A DNA stretch of 64,000 nt. Source: Bradyrhizobium sp. Y36. GTDB taxonomy: Bacteria; Pseudomonadota; Alphaproteobacteria; Rhizobiales; Xanthobacteraceae. The position numbers and the translations under genes were made by a program. Positions 1 to 8,747 of this stretch are shown here, one piece after another. The stretch is taken from positions 124,001-188,000 of the forward strand of contig NZ_NWTI01000013.1 of the NCBI RefSeq assembly GCF_002531575.1, in the 5' to 3' direction. Position 1 is the first letter of the stretch; every line of letters begins with the position of its first letter. The notes under the pieces are model-generated. The model was given only the letters and a program-made list of their open reading frames with translations. It did no database searches and was not told where the DNA came from.

Positions 1-729
1 TCCGACACGGCCCACGGCGGCCACGACACCGGCGCCTATGGCAGCGCGGGCATGTTCGTCGCAGGCAAGGCGACTCATGCGGCTTCCATGCAGCTTGCGG
101 CCGCGCTGAAGGCGGCCGCCGCCGATGCGTGGCTGTGCGACGCCGGCACCTGCGTGCTCGAGGACAATGCGGTCGTCAGCGGGGTCCGACGCATGCCGTT
201 TGCGGAGCTGGCAAAGCTCGCACGCGAACGCGGAGAGCGGTTCGCAGGCAACGGCGATTCCGCCGGGACGCCGCGTTCGGTCGGCTTCAACGTCCAGGGC
301 TTTCGCGTCGCCGTGAACAAGGGCACCGGCGAGCTCAGGATTCTCAGAAGCGTGCATGCCGCCGATGCCGGCGTCGTCGCCAATCCCATGCAGTGCCGCG
401 GTCAGATCGAGGGCGGCGTTGCGCAGGCGCTTGGCGCTGCGCTCTACGAGGAGATGGTGATCGACGCCGAGGGGCGCGTCACCAACCCGAAATTCCGCGA
501 CTACCACCTGCCCTCGTTCGCCGACGTTCCGCGCACCGACGTGTTCTTCGCCGAGACGTCCGACACGATCGGGCCGCTGGGCGCGAAGTCCATGAGCGAG
601 AGCCCGTACAATCCGGTCGCCGCCGCGCTCGGCAACGCCATCGCTGACGCCACCGGCATCCGCTTCACCGCGCCGCCGTTCAAGCCGGACCGGCTGTTTC
701 CGGCGCTGCTCGACAAGTTCGGCGGTTAG
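1..729 (+). CDS. Xanthine dehydrogenase-family molybdopterin subunit, C-terminal part (5' end outside window)
   Basis: The frame is open from base 1 and ends with TAG at 727-729, giving the last 242 residues of a molybdenum hydroxylase large subunit. The text AHGGHDTGAYGSAGMFVAG, the stretch VVANPMQCRGQIEGGVAQALG and the late GAKSMSESPYNPVAAALGNAI are typical of the molybdopterin-binding domain of the xanthine/aldehyde oxidase family; the late Glu-Ser region corresponds to the active-site loop. Purine-ring degradation genes lie immediately downstream on the other strand, which favours xanthine or hypoxanthine as substrate, although other N-heterocycles remain possible. Its stop codon overlaps the stop of the convergent gene at 726-728. 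The N-terminus lies outside the window. Confidence 0.85.
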   Translation, partial: SDTAHGGHDTGAYGSAGMFVAGKATHAASMQLAAALKAAAADAWLCDAGTCVLEDNAVVSGVRRMPFAELAKLARERGERFAGNGDSAGTPRSVGFNVQGFRVAVNKGTGELRILRSVHAADAGVVANPMQCRGQIEGGVAQALGAALYEEMVIDAEGRVTNPKFRDYHLPSFADVPRTDVFFAETSDTIGPLGAKSMSESPYNPVAAALGNAIADATGIRFTAPPFKPDRLFPALLDKFGG

Positions 730-1613
730 CTGCCGCGATAGGTCGAATAGCTCCACGGCGTGATCAGCAGCGGCACGTGATAATGATCTTCCGGCGCGCT
801 GATACCGAAGCGCAGCGGGACTTCGTCGAGGAACGGCGGATCGGCCATCGGCACGCTGCGCTCGGCATAATATCGACCGACGCCGAATCTGAGCTCGTAG
901 CGGCCGATCGGCAGCGGCCGGCCACCAATCAGCGGCTCGTCGGTGCGGCCATCCGCATTGATCACGGCGCGCGTGATCACGCGGCTCTCGCCGAGATTTG
1001 CCAGCTCGACCAGCTCGACCGCAATGCCGGCCGCGGGCTTGCCGATGTGATTGTCCAGCACATGGGTTGACAGGCGGCCGTGCACCTTCAGCCTGTCCTC
1101 GGCCACGACGAGCTGGTCGAGCCGCAGCGCGGAGATGCGGCCGATCTCCTCGATCGCGCGCCGCGTTTCGGTCTTGAGCATGTTGCGCAACCGGATCTCG
1201 AAATCGCGCAGCACGGAATCCCTGGTGTGACGGCGCACGCAGACGATATAGGGGAAGCCGAACTTGTCCCGATAGGCATTGTTGGCGCGCTCGAATGCCG
1301 CGTATTCGGCCTCCGACAGGCGGTCGAGGCCGGCGCTGTTCTGCTCATCGGTCGAGTCGGCCGTCAGCCCCGCCGCGCGCTGGGTCTTGCCGGCGAGATC
1401 GGGATGCGCCCGGATCAGCGCCAGCTGCACCTCGGGGTCGGCGCTCTGAATCGCCGTCATCAGCGCCGTGTGCAACTGGTTGACGCCGGCGAACGGCCGT
1501 TTCTCGGCAAGCTGCTCGGCAATCCACGGTGAATATTCCACGACATTGGCGAGCACGGCGACGAAATCCGCCTTGCTTGCAGCGTTGAGCTCGACGAGCG
1601 AGATCTTCGGCAT
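726..1613 (-). CDS. Bifunctional OHCU decarboxylase / 5-hydroxyisourate hydrolase (fusion)
   Basis: This 295-residue protein joins two consecutive enzymes of urate breakdown in reverse pathway order. Residues about 1-165 form an OHCU decarboxylase (UraD-like) with IRAHPDLAGK and the TDEQNSAGL stretch. Residues about 180-295 form a transthyretin-like 5-hydroxyisourate hydrolase with LSTHVLDNHIGKPAAG, the GRTDEPL arginine, and the family-defining HYHVPLL plus C-terminal YRGS. Together they turn 5-hydroxyisourate into S-allantoin in the cytoplasm. ATG at 1613 (MPKISLVEL) is chosen because the domain starts there; the 19 further upstream residues overlap puuE and are not domain-like. Stop to puuE start is tight, indicating one operon. 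Fusions of these two activities are known in several bacteria. Confidence 0.93.
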   Translation of the reverse strand: MPKISLVELNAASKADFVAVLANVVEYSPWIAEQLAEKRPFAGVNQLHTALMTAIQSADPEVQLALIRAHPDLAGKTQRAAGLTADSTDEQNSAGLDRLSEAEYAAFERANNAYRDKFGFPYIVCVRRHTRDSVLRDFEIRLRNMLKTETRRAIEEIGRISALRLDQLVVAEDRLKVHGRLSTHVLDNHIGKPAAGIAVELVELANLGESRVITRAVINADGRTDEPLIGGRPLPIGRYELRFGVGRYYAERSVPMADPPFLDEVPLRFGISAPEDHYHVPLLITPWSYSTYRGS

Positions 1614-1618
1614 CGCCC

Positions 1619-2554
1619 TCACCCGATCTCGAATGCGTCGGAAGCCAGATGCGCGTGCTTGTCGTGCCAATGCTGCGCGATCTGCAATCGGGTCGGCACC
1701 CAGACATGTTCATGCTTGCCGATATAGTCGAGGAAGCGGATCAGGCCCGCGGCGCGGCCGGGCCGCCCGGCGAGGCGGCAGTGCAGTCCCACCGACATCA
1801 TCTTCGGCGCCGTCTCGCCTTCGGCATAGAGCACGTCGAAGGCGTCCTTGAGGTAGGTGAAGAACTGCTCGCCTTCGGCAAACCCTTGCGGGTTGATGAA
1901 GCGCATGTCGTTGGCGTCGAGCGTATAGGGAATGACGAGCTGCTTCCCATTCGCACCCTTCACCCAATAAGGCAGATCATCGGCGTAGGAGTCGCAGAGA
2001 TAGAGGAAGCCGCCCTCCTCCATCAGCAGACGGTTGGTGTTGATCGAGGAGCGGCCGGTGTACCAGCCGAGCGGACGCGAGCCGGTCGCCTCGGTATGGA
2101 CTCGGATGGATTCAGCGATCTCGGCGCGCTCCTGCGCCTCGGTCATGTCCTTGTGCTCGATCCATTTCAGGCTGTGGCTGGCGATGTCCCAGCCCGCCTC
2201 GTTCATCGCCGCGACAATCTCGGGATTGCGCTTCAAGGCGGTGGCGACGCCGAACACGGTGGTCGGCCAATTACGCGCGGTGAACATCCGCCACAGCCGC
2301 CAGAAGCCGGCGCGCGAGCCGTATTCGAACATGGATTCGATATTGGCGTGGCGCTGGCCCGGCCAGGGCTGCGCGCCGAGCACATCGGACAGGAAGGCTT
2401 CCGAGGCGCGGTCGCCATGCAGGATGTTGTTCTCGCCGCCCTCCTCGAAATTGACGACGAACTGCACCGCGACGCGCGCGTCGCCGGGCCATTCCGGGTG
2501 GGGCGGGTTGCGGCCGTAGCCGCGGAGATCGCGGGGGTAGCGTGGTTCAGTCAC
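1619..2554 (-). CDS. puuE: Allantoinase of the PuuE (polysaccharide deacetylase-like) type
   Basis: 311 residues starting at GTG 2554 directly after the TGA of the upstream DUF3830 gene. Sequence such as RDLRGYGRNPPHPEWPGDARVAVQFVVNFEEGGE at the N-terminus, YGSRAGFWRLWRMF, SHSLKWIEHKDM and the C-terminal GLHCRLAGRPGRAAGLIRFLDY is characteristic of PuuE, the metal-independent allantoinase with a NodB-like fold that hydrolyses allantoin to allantoate. It ends 5 bases before the start of the OHCU/HIU fusion gene, so both are translated from one mRNA and together cover urate-derived 5-hydroxyisourate to allantoate. Length matches the family. Confidence 0.93.
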   Translation of the reverse strand: MTEPRYPRDLRGYGRNPPHPEWPGDARVAVQFVVNFEEGGENNILHGDRASEAFLSDVLGAQPWPGQRHANIESMFEYGSRAGFWRLWRMFTARNWPTTVFGVATALKRNPEIVAAMNEAGWDIASHSLKWIEHKDMTEAQERAEIAESIRVHTEATGSRPLGWYTGRSSINTNRLLMEEGGFLYLCDSYADDLPYWVKGANGKQLVIPYTLDANDMRFINPQGFAEGEQFFTYLKDAFDVLYAEGETAPKMMSVGLHCRLAGRPGRAAGLIRFLDYIGKHEHVWVPTRLQIAQHWHDKHAHLASDAFEIG

Positions 2555-2968
2555 TCAGACTTCCTCGAAGCGGATCGGCAGGGCGCCCTTCCACAGCACG
2601 CTCTTGCCGAGGGTGGCGAGATTTTCCAGGCCCGAGGTCAGCGTGATGAAATGGTTGCCGGCGAGCTGGCCCATCTTGCTGGCGAAATGCACGGCGCCGT
2701 AGGCCAGCAGGATCTCGGTCTCGCTGATGCCGCCGGGATAAAGAATGATCTGGCCGGGCGCGGGGTAGCTGGTGTGGTTCTCGTAGCCGACGCCGAAGTC
2801 GAGGTCGCCGAGCGGCATCCACACACCCTCGCCGCTCCAGCGCACGTGGATGATGTGGCTCTCGAACGGCAGCGCCTTGCGGAAGGCGGCGACGGTCTTC
2901 GGTGCCAGCTGCTCCTCGAAGCGAGCATCGAAGGTGAATTCGCCGGCGCGGATAACGAGCTTGCTCAT
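2555..2968 (-). CDS. DUF3830 family protein (cyclophilin-like fold)
   Basis: 137 residues from ATG 2968 (MSKLVIRAGEFTFDARFEEQLAPKT). The pattern, with ESHIIHVRWSGEGVWMPLGD, YENHTSYPAPGQIILYPGG and a final KGALPIRFEEV, matches the DUF3830 family, thought to have a cyclophilin-like beta-barrel. No catalytic role is established. It is the first gene of the puuE operon (its TGA abuts the GTG of puuE), which suggests a part in purine or ureide handling. The longer reading to 3013 adds unconserved residues and has no better ribosome site. Confidence 0.85.
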   Translation of the reverse strand: MSKLVIRAGEFTFDARFEEQLAPKTVAAFRKALPFESHIIHVRWSGEGVWMPLGDLDFGVGYENHTSYPAPGQIILYPGGISETEILLAYGAVHFASKMGQLAGNHFITLTSGLENLATLGKSVLWKGALPIRFEEV

Positions 2969-3387
2969 CTCATTTCTCTGGATCGGGGCTGCCCCCGGAA
3001 AGCCCTCAAGCAAAGAGCACTCTCGGCCGTTTCGCGCAAGAGGCAGGGCCGCGCATTGCGAGCGAGCGCAGGATCAGCGGAAATGCGGCCCAGGCGTCTC
3101 AAGGCTCGGTCGCAGCACCTCAAGTTCCGCCCGCTGCGGCCTCCACGCGTGGTCGGCTCATTGAAGCGGATTGACGGATAGAAGTCCATTGATGCCAGAG
3201 GGCACGATTGCTGAATATTTGACCGGCATGTGCCGCCGCCTTCGCAAGAGCCGTCGGCTCGCGATGATGGAGCAGAAGGCATCGCCGCCCTCGCGTGTCC
3301 CGGCTCTGCAGCACGAGAGTGGTGGGTGGCGCTGGCTGTCTCCTCGTCATCGCGACACTGTTATTCCTCGCCCTGTGCGCAAGGGCC

Positions 3388-3477
3388 GTAGGGTGGGCAA
3401 AGGCGCACTGCGCCGTGCCCACGATCTTCCTCCATGAGCAACAGGACGTGGGCACGCTTGCGCTTTGCCCACCCTAC
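3388..3477. repeat. Palindromic dispersed repeat, copy 1
   Basis: Begins GTAGGGTGGGCAAAGGCG and ends with the inverse, CGCTTTGCCCACCCTAC, with internal CGTGCCCAC and GTGGGCACG arms, so the whole 90 bases can fold on itself. A second copy with the same ends but a longer middle is at 63103-63225. The two copies sit 60 kb apart in unrelated intergenic regions, as expected of a small mobile or REP-like element. Confidence 0.85.
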
Positions 3478-3574
3478 GACATCGAGCTTGTGGCACGCAG
3501 CTCGGCTTGCAGACATGCGTTCGCAGCCTCGCGGCTCAATTCGCCCGAGCTTTGCTTCGTCTCTCACCCTCTAA

Positions 3575-3905
3575 ATCCAAGAGGGCGCAGGGAAGGCCGG
3601 GTGCTGACAACGCACCCGCGGTCCGCTGCGCGAATGATGCGCAAAGGAGACCGCACAGCAGCATACAGGTGGTGCCGATCACTCGGCCTTCCCTGCGCAG
3701 TGGCTGGACGGCTTATGCCGTGCTCTCCCGGGAGCCGAACTTTCCCTCTGGCCTCCCTCGCCGCTCGAATTGCATGATGCCGTCTGCCCGGTTGGGCTCG
3801 CGCACATCTTCGATCCGGCTTGACCGTAGCAACGACGGCCAGGACCACACGGTTTTGCCGTACGCACGGCCCGCCCTCTCGCCGCAGTTTTCCCGAGCCC
3901 CGTCG
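3575..3905 (-). repeat. Probable Bradyrhizobium-type dispersed non-coding block
   Basis: Read on the minus strand the block contains CGTGTGGTCCTGGCCGTCG, CTCCCGGGAGAGCACGGCAT and CCTTCCCTGCGCCCTCTTGG. From memory these phrases recur in many intergenic regions of Bradyrhizobium genomes; the only in-window support is that no real gene is present. Treat as a remembered resemblance, not a demonstrated repeat. Confidence 0.35.
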
Positions 3906-4405
3906 ACGAAGCCGGAAACTTACAGACGAAACGAGCCTAGCAGCGCCGTTCGTCCGCACGCGGGAACCGGGCTCACAGGGACTACCCGCCCTGCCCGTCC
4001 CATCTCGTGCCGACGCTGCCGCGTCCACCGCAAACCCGGCTCGCGATCGTGACGACCAGCATGATCGCCCCTCCTGGTGAGCCGGGATGGACGATATATG
4101 CGCCAAAACCGAATTTCGGTAAAGTGGAATATTTTTGGCGGAGTGGATTGACAGGGGGCGACACAGGCACGGGGCGTTGCCCGGACGGGCCAACGGATCG
4201 GCGCGAGGCGCCGTCCGATGACAGGCTCAGCGAGATCCGGGACAGCGTCAGATGCCGGAGGAGCGGCCCCGGGTATCGCTTCGCTCACCCGGGCTACAAG
4301 GACATCGAGAAGACCGGCACATCAAAAAAGGGCGGCACCTCGTGCCGCCCTGTTTGCGCCATTCCCGCCGCGCAGATCGAAAACGACCGCTCAGTGCGGC
4401 CCGTA

Positions 4406-4819
4406 TCAGTAGCCAGGATCGTAATAGAACGGGCTACCGCCGCCGCCGTAATAGCCGCCGCCACCGTAATAGCCGGGACCGCCGTAATAAGGCCGCGGGC
4501 CGTAATAATAGCGATTCTCGTAGTAGTCACGGCGCCGCTGCTCGGCGATCACCCCGCCGATGATACCCGCGGCGGCGCCCATGAAGGCGAGACCTGCGGC
4601 ATTCGGTCCGCGCCGGTAATAACGACGCCGGGCTGCGCTGAAGTCGGTGGCATCAGAGGAAACCTGGCTCACGGCCGCAGCCTTTGCCGACACCGCCGGG
4701 CCCACCCCCGCGGACGCCGCGGCCGAGGGCGACGCTGAGGTTGCGAGCAGCGCCACGCTTGCGAACGCGGCCAGGACCGCATTTCGGCCGGCTACGGATT
4801 TCATCGGTCCATCACTCAT
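4406..4819 (-). CDS. Small secreted/membrane protein with Gly-Tyr-rich tail, unknown function
   Basis: 137 residues. ATG 4819 (MSDGPMKSVAGR) is preceded by a good GAGGA ribosome site about 8 bases upstream; an internal ATG at 4804 lacks one. There is an N-terminal hydrophobic segment (AVLAAFASVALLATSASPSAAA) typical of a signal peptide, a short hydrophobic glycine segment (AAGLAFMGAAAGIIGGVIAEQ, about residues 75-95) and a tail made of repeated Tyr-Gly-Gly/Pro-Tyr-Tyr units. Similar Tyr/Gly-rich envelope proteins are common in rhizobia and have no assigned role. It is monocistronic in this view. Confidence 0.75.
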   Translation of the reverse strand: MSDGPMKSVAGRNAVLAAFASVALLATSASPSAAASAGVGPAVSAKAAAVSQVSSDATDFSAARRRYYRRGPNAAGLAFMGAAAGIIGGVIAEQRRRDYYENRYYYGPRPYYGGPGYYGGGGYYGGGGSPFYYDPGY

Positions 4820-5109
4820 CTTGATCTTCCTCTGTTCTCGCCAAAGAAATTGAGTAAGCAAACATCGTGTAACGCACAAACCACTGAAACGGTTTCCGAT
4901 CGCGGCAATCTGCCACGCTTTGAACGATTGTAAACCGAACGGCCGAGTCCCAGCTTGGACCATCCAACCTGAGCGGATAATGAACAGCCGCGCCGTTTTC
5001 CGGCTGCCGTAAGCGTTTTACGTGAACCAAGGCATCAACCGACGCCGTCGGGATCGGTGCCATTTGCAGGGTTCAACGTGATCGAGCGTCCTTTTCCAAG
5101 AGAAGCCAG

Positions 5110-5355
5110 ATGACTTTGGTTCGCAAACTGCCGGCGCGCTATGCGCCGATCGTGCTGTCCATCCTCATCACCGCCATCGTGTCGGTCATTTCGACGCTGC
5201 GGAGCCTCGGCCCAACCCCGGCATTCCCGGCGACCTGGCCAGGCGCCTGCGGCCTGTCTTGGCCCGTCGCCTTCCCGACCCTGCTCCTGGTGCTGCCGCT
5301 GGTCCGCCGGATCGTGGCCTGCCTCGTCGCGGCTCCGCCTCAACCGGGCCGGTAG
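5110..5355 (+). CDS. DUF2798 family small membrane protein
   Basis: 81 residues: RKLPARYAPIVLSILITAIVSVISTLRSLG, then LSWPVAFPTLLLVLPLVRRIVACLV. Two hydrophobic segments (about 12-32 and 50-70) and this wording match the DUF2798 family of two-helix inner-membrane proteins of unknown function. It is convergent with the ClC gene, whose stop lies only 12 bases beyond this stop. Confidence 0.85.
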   Translation: MTLVRKLPARYAPIVLSILITAIVSVISTLRSLGPTPAFPATWPGACGLSWPVAFPTLLLVLPLVRRIVACLVAAPPQPGR

Positions 5356-5367
5356 ACGGCCTGCGCC

Positions 5368-7155
5368 TTAGGACAGCGCGCCCAGCACGCCCCTCGTCGC
5401 CTTGTCGATCTCCTCGACGTAGCGGCGGCGGGCGAAGTTTTCGGTGAGGAAGCCGACCACCTTGCGGCTGTCGGTGGAATCCACCACCGCCAGCATCTCG
5501 GCCTCGGCTTCGTCGAACACCGCCATCGCCGACTTCACGTTCATTTCCGGGATCAGCACGATGTCGATCAGGCGGGCGAGCTCGATCACCTGGATGTCGT
5601 CGGCGATGGTATCGAGGTCGCTGGAAAACAGATCGGGCAGCAGGACGAGACCGACATATTCGTCGGAATTGTTGACGATGACGACGCCCGGCCGCGAGCC
5701 CAGCACGAATTCGCGGCGGACCGCGGCGATCGTCGTGGTCGAAGGCACCTTGCCGACGTCCGAGCGCATCAGGCGCTCGACGGTGAGGTTGCGCAGCCAG
5801 CCGACGTCGTTGGCGCTGCGGATGGTCTCGCCGCGCAGATGCAGGCGCCAGGTCGAGAAGGAATGGCCGAACATGAAGCGGACGCAGATCGAGGTGACGA
5901 TGCAGCCGGCCAGCACCACGGCGGTGACGTCGACATTGCGCGTCATCTCGAGCACGAGGAAGGACATGGTCAGGGGACCGCCGACGATGGCGACGCCGAG
6001 CGTCGCCATGCCCGTCAGCATCGCGACCAGCGGATCGATCACGAAGTTCGGGCTGATCAGGAGCAGCACTGCCGCGAAGAACTTTCCGATCAGGCTGCCG
6101 ACGAACAATGAAGCGAAGAACAGACCGCCGCGGAAGCCCGAGGCGAGCGAGATCAGGCACGCCGTGACCTTCAGGGCGATGATCAGCGCGATCAGGCCGA
6201 TCGTCATCTCGTGAAACAGATCGAGCACCATGGCGCCGTGGCCGGCCGCCAGCACCTGCGGGGTGATGATCGCAAAGCCGCCGACGATGAGGCCGCCGGC
6301 CACCGGGCGGAGCCAGACCGGCAGCCAGGCGAACAGGCGCTCGAAGTTCGGCGAGGAGCGCATCACGGCGATGCCGACGCCGCTGGTGACGAGCGCGAGC
6401 CCGATCAGGGCCAGATATTGCTCGACGCCGACGGCGCTGACCTTGGGGATCTCCAGCGAGTATGGCGCGCCGCCGAGCCATTGCGCGGTCAGCGCGCCGG
6501 CGAGCGAGGCGGCCAGGATCGGCGCCGCGCTGCCGACCGAATAGACGCCGACGATCAGCTCGCAGGCATAGAAGGCGCCGGTGATCGGGGCGCCGAACGC
6601 CGCCGCGATCGCCGCGGCAGCGCCACAGCCGACCATCAGGCGAAGATCGTTGCGGCGCAGATTGAAGAACTTGCCGAACAGCGAGGCGACGCCAGAGCCG
6701 ATCTGGGTGTAGCCGGCCTCGAGGCCGACCGAGGCGCCGCAGCCGTTGGAGATCAGCGTCTGGCTCGACACCACCACGCTGTCGCGCATCGACAGATTGC
6801 CGCCGCGCAGCGCGTTCGCCTCGATCGGGTCGACCGCGCTCGAGATCTTCATCCGCCGCCGCGACCATTCCATGATGCCGAGCGCCAGCCCGCCGAGCGC
6901 AGGCGCGATCAGTGCCGCCCAGGGGCTGACCCGGGCGTTGGCAGAGAGGCGGACGTCGACCGGAATGCCGTAGATGACCATATGGGCAATCTGCGCGATC
7001 TCGGCCATCAGCGTCACGATGGCGCCGGCCAGCGCGCCGATGACCAGTGCGAGCGGGATGAGATAGAACTCGTTGCTGCGCAACAGCGCGCGCAGCCGAA
7101 CCATGACGCGGTTGGATCCCTTGCGATCGGTGAGATGTCTGATCCGCGCGAACAC
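5368..7155 (-). CDS. ClC-family chloride channel/transporter with C-terminal CBS domains
   Basis: 595 residues if GTG 7155 (VFARIRHLTDRKGSNRV) is used; ATG 7104 (MVRLRALL) is the alternative. A ClC membrane domain with about ten hydrophobic helices occupies residues about 30-440: the selectivity region reads SNGCGASVGLEAGYTQIGSG (gating-Glu position retained but GREGP replaced by GLEAG) and the later loop is SGFRGGLFFASLFVG. Residues about 455-590 form a CBS pair (RLMRSDVGKVPSTTTIAAVRR; VIVNNSDEYVGLVLLPDLF). Frames extending further upstream run antisense-free but through the neighbouring aldolase and are not ClC-like. The start lies 9 bases after the aldolase stop, suggesting co-transcription. 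Substrate (chloride, nitrate or fluoride) cannot be read. Confidence 0.88.
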   Translation of the reverse strand: MFARIRHLTDRKGSNRVMVRLRALLRSNEFYLIPLALVIGALAGAIVTLMAEIAQIAHMVIYGIPVDVRLSANARVSPWAALIAPALGGLALGIMEWSRRRMKISSAVDPIEANALRGGNLSMRDSVVVSSQTLISNGCGASVGLEAGYTQIGSGVASLFGKFFNLRRNDLRLMVGCGAAAAIAAAFGAPITGAFYACELIVGVYSVGSAAPILAASLAGALTAQWLGGAPYSLEIPKVSAVGVEQYLALIGLALVTSGVGIAVMRSSPNFERLFAWLPVWLRPVAGGLIVGGFAIITPQVLAAGHGAMVLDLFHEMTIGLIALIIALKVTACLISLASGFRGGLFFASLFVGSLIGKFFAAVLLLISPNFVIDPLVAMLTGMATLGVAIVGGPLTMSFLVLEMTRNVDVTAVVLAGCIVTSICVRFMFGHSFSTWRLHLRGETIRSANDVGWLRNLTVERLMRSDVGKVPSTTTIAAVRREFVLGSRPGVVIVNNSDEYVGLVLLPDLFSSDLDTIADDIQVIELARLIDIVLIPEMNVKSAMAVFDEAEAEMLAVVDSTDSRKVVGFLTENFARRRYVEEIDKATRGVLGALS

Positions 7156-7163
7156 CGCCCGCC

Positions 7164-7817
7164 CTAACCTTCCGACAGTCCGTAACCGGCCATGCGCTGG
7201 CGGACCCGTTCGATCTCGTCGCTGGGGAGCAATGGCGGCTTTCCGATCTGGAGACAGCCGTGATATTGCCGCGCCAGCGTCTCGACCTCGACGGCCAGCC
7301 ACATCGCCTTGTCCAGCGTCTTGCCGATTGCGATCATGCCGTGATGGTCGAGCAGGCAGGCGAGCCGGCCCTCCAGCGCGCGCACCGCATGCTCGGACAG
7401 CTCCGCGGTTCCGAAGGTCGCATAGGGCGCGCAGCGGATGCTGTCGCCGCCGGCCGCCGCGATCATGTAGTGCACCGGCGGAATCTCCATGCCCATGATC
7501 GCCAGGATGGTGCAATAGGCCGGATGGGCGTGCACGACGGCGTTGACGTCGGGTCGCGACTTCAGGATGTCGCGATGAAAGCGCCATTCGCTCGACGGCT
7601 TCTGGTTGGGCGCGTGGGCACCGTCCATTGTCATGAAGACGATCTGGTCCGGCGTCATGGCCTCATAGGGCACGCTGGTCGGCGTCACCAGGAGCCCGTC
7701 CACATGCCGGACAGAGATGTTGCCCGAGGTGCCCTGATTGATGCCGAGCGCGTTCATGCGCCGGCACGCGTCGATAATGGCCTGTCTCTTGGCGAGCTCG
7801 TCCGCTGTCATCGACAT
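7164..7817 (-). CDS. Class II aldolase/adducin family protein (fuculose-phosphate aldolase-like)
   Basis: 217 residues. NALGINQGTSGNISVRH near the N-terminus is the phosphate-binding signature, EWRFHRDI supplies the catalytic Glu, and VVHAHPAYCTILA plus LLDHHGMIAIG supply the three zinc-binding His of class II aldolases. The family splits sugar phosphates to dihydroxyacetone phosphate and an aldehyde; the exact substrate is not readable. ATG 7817 has GGGAAA upstream; ATG 7811 is an alternative. The ClC gene follows at once on the same strand. Confidence 0.87.
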   Translation of the reverse strand: MSMTADELAKRQAIIDACRRMNALGINQGTSGNISVRHVDGLLVTPTSVPYEAMTPDQIVFMTMDGAHAPNQKPSSEWRFHRDILKSRPDVNAVVHAHPAYCTILAIMGMEIPPVHYMIAAAGGDSIRCAPYATFGTAELSEHAVRALEGRLACLLDHHGMIAIGKTLDKAMWLAVEVETLARQYHGCLQIGKPPLLPSDEIERVRQRMAGYGLSEG

Positions 7818-7974
7818 CCCGATTTCCCGACGATCGACTTGTTAGAACGGAAGTACGTCAAAGCAACATGGCTGTGCAAGCGAAAGCGGCCCGGATCCGG
7901 CGCCGTCCCGGCGAGGCTCCTGCCAAACCACGAAATGGACGGCAAAATCAATGGATTCACTTGATGTCGCAGCC

Positions 7975-8601
7975 CTATGACAGGCTGGCCCGGACGGCGG
8001 CGATCCCGTTGATCACGAACTGCACGGAATAGGCCGCGAGCAGCATGCCGAGGACGCGCGAGAGCACGGCATTGCCGGTGCGCCCCAGGGTGCGCGCGAT
8101 CAGGTGGGCCGAGACGAAGCACAGCATGCAGATCAGGCAGACCGAGACGACGACCGCGATGATGATCGCGAGCTTCGTCCCGTAGCCGGCATCTCCCGAC
8201 AGCAGCAGCGTGGTCGCGATCGCGCCGGGACCGGCCATCATCGGGATCGCCAGGGGGAACACCGCGACGTCGGAGGCGTGCTCGGAGGTCGCCTTGTCGG
8301 CCTCGCGGGCCTCGCGATGCGGACGATCGCCGAAGATCATCTGGTAGGACACGCCGAACAGCAGCAGCCCGCCGGCGATCTGGAAGGCCGGAATGCCGAT
8401 CCCGAGCTGGCGCAGCAGCCAGTTTCCGGCCAGCGCGATCACCACCAGGATCGAGGCCGCGATCAGCGGCGCGCGCAGCGCGATCATGCGCTTGACCTTG
8501 TCGGACATGCCGCCGGTGGCCGCGAGAAACGCCGGCGCGAGGCCGACCGGGTCGACCACCAGCAACAGCGTCACGAAAGCGGACAGGGCGAAGTCGAGCA
8601 T
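7975..8601 (-). CDS. MarC/UPF0056 family inner-membrane protein
   Basis: 208 residues from ATG 8601 (MLDFALSAFVTLLLVVDPVGLAPAFLAATGGM). Six hydrophobic helices, the early Asp-Pro pair in helix 1 and FPLAIPMMAGPGAIATTLLLS in the middle define the MarC family, membrane proteins of unknown transport activity (not the multidrug-resistance determinant once suggested). The N-terminal extension to 8679 is Arg-rich and precedes the first helix, so it is not included. Confidence 0.9.
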   Translation of the reverse strand: MLDFALSAFVTLLLVVDPVGLAPAFLAATGGMSDKVKRMIALRAPLIAASILVVIALAGNWLLRQLGIGIPAFQIAGGLLLFGVSYQMIFGDRPHREAREADKATSEHASDVAVFPLAIPMMAGPGAIATTLLLSGDAGYGTKLAIIIAVVVSVCLICMLCFVSAHLIARTLGRTGNAVLSRVLGMLLAAYSVQFVINGIAAVRASLS

Positions 8602-8747
8602 GGGTCGGCGTCTCGGGCGTGGGCACAGGCGGCAAGCCATAGCCGCTCGCGCCCGTCTTCGCGAGGAACATTTGACCATCCCGATGCTTGATCGCCTGAG
8701 GATTGAGGAAGGAGATGCCTTCCCGTGTCACCTCATGAGGAGGATGT

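Larger units (their letters stand above)
2969..4405. other. 1.4-kb intergenic stretch with no convincing gene
   Basis: Every open frame here is low-complexity Arg/Ser/Pro/Ala-rich text of the kind GC-rich non-coding DNA produces, and overlapping frames on both strands are equally long. The only clear structure is the palindromic repeat at 3388-3477 and the block 3575-3905 described separately. The left edge must hold the promoter of the minus-strand DUF3830-puuE operon; I could not pick a convincing -35/-10 pair. Confidence 0.6.

Noticed and set aside
1649..3181. 510-codon plus-strand open frame opposite puuE and DUF3830
   Set aside because: Antisense to two recognised genes and running into non-coding DNA.
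3295..3777. 160-codon plus-strand frame in the 1.4-kb gap
   Set aside because: Includes the palindromic repeat and is low-complexity; competing frames of equal length exist on both strands.
7156..7587. N-terminal extension of the ClC reading
   Set aside because: These codons overlap the aldolase in another frame and give Arg/Gly-rich text; the channel starts at 7155 or 7104.
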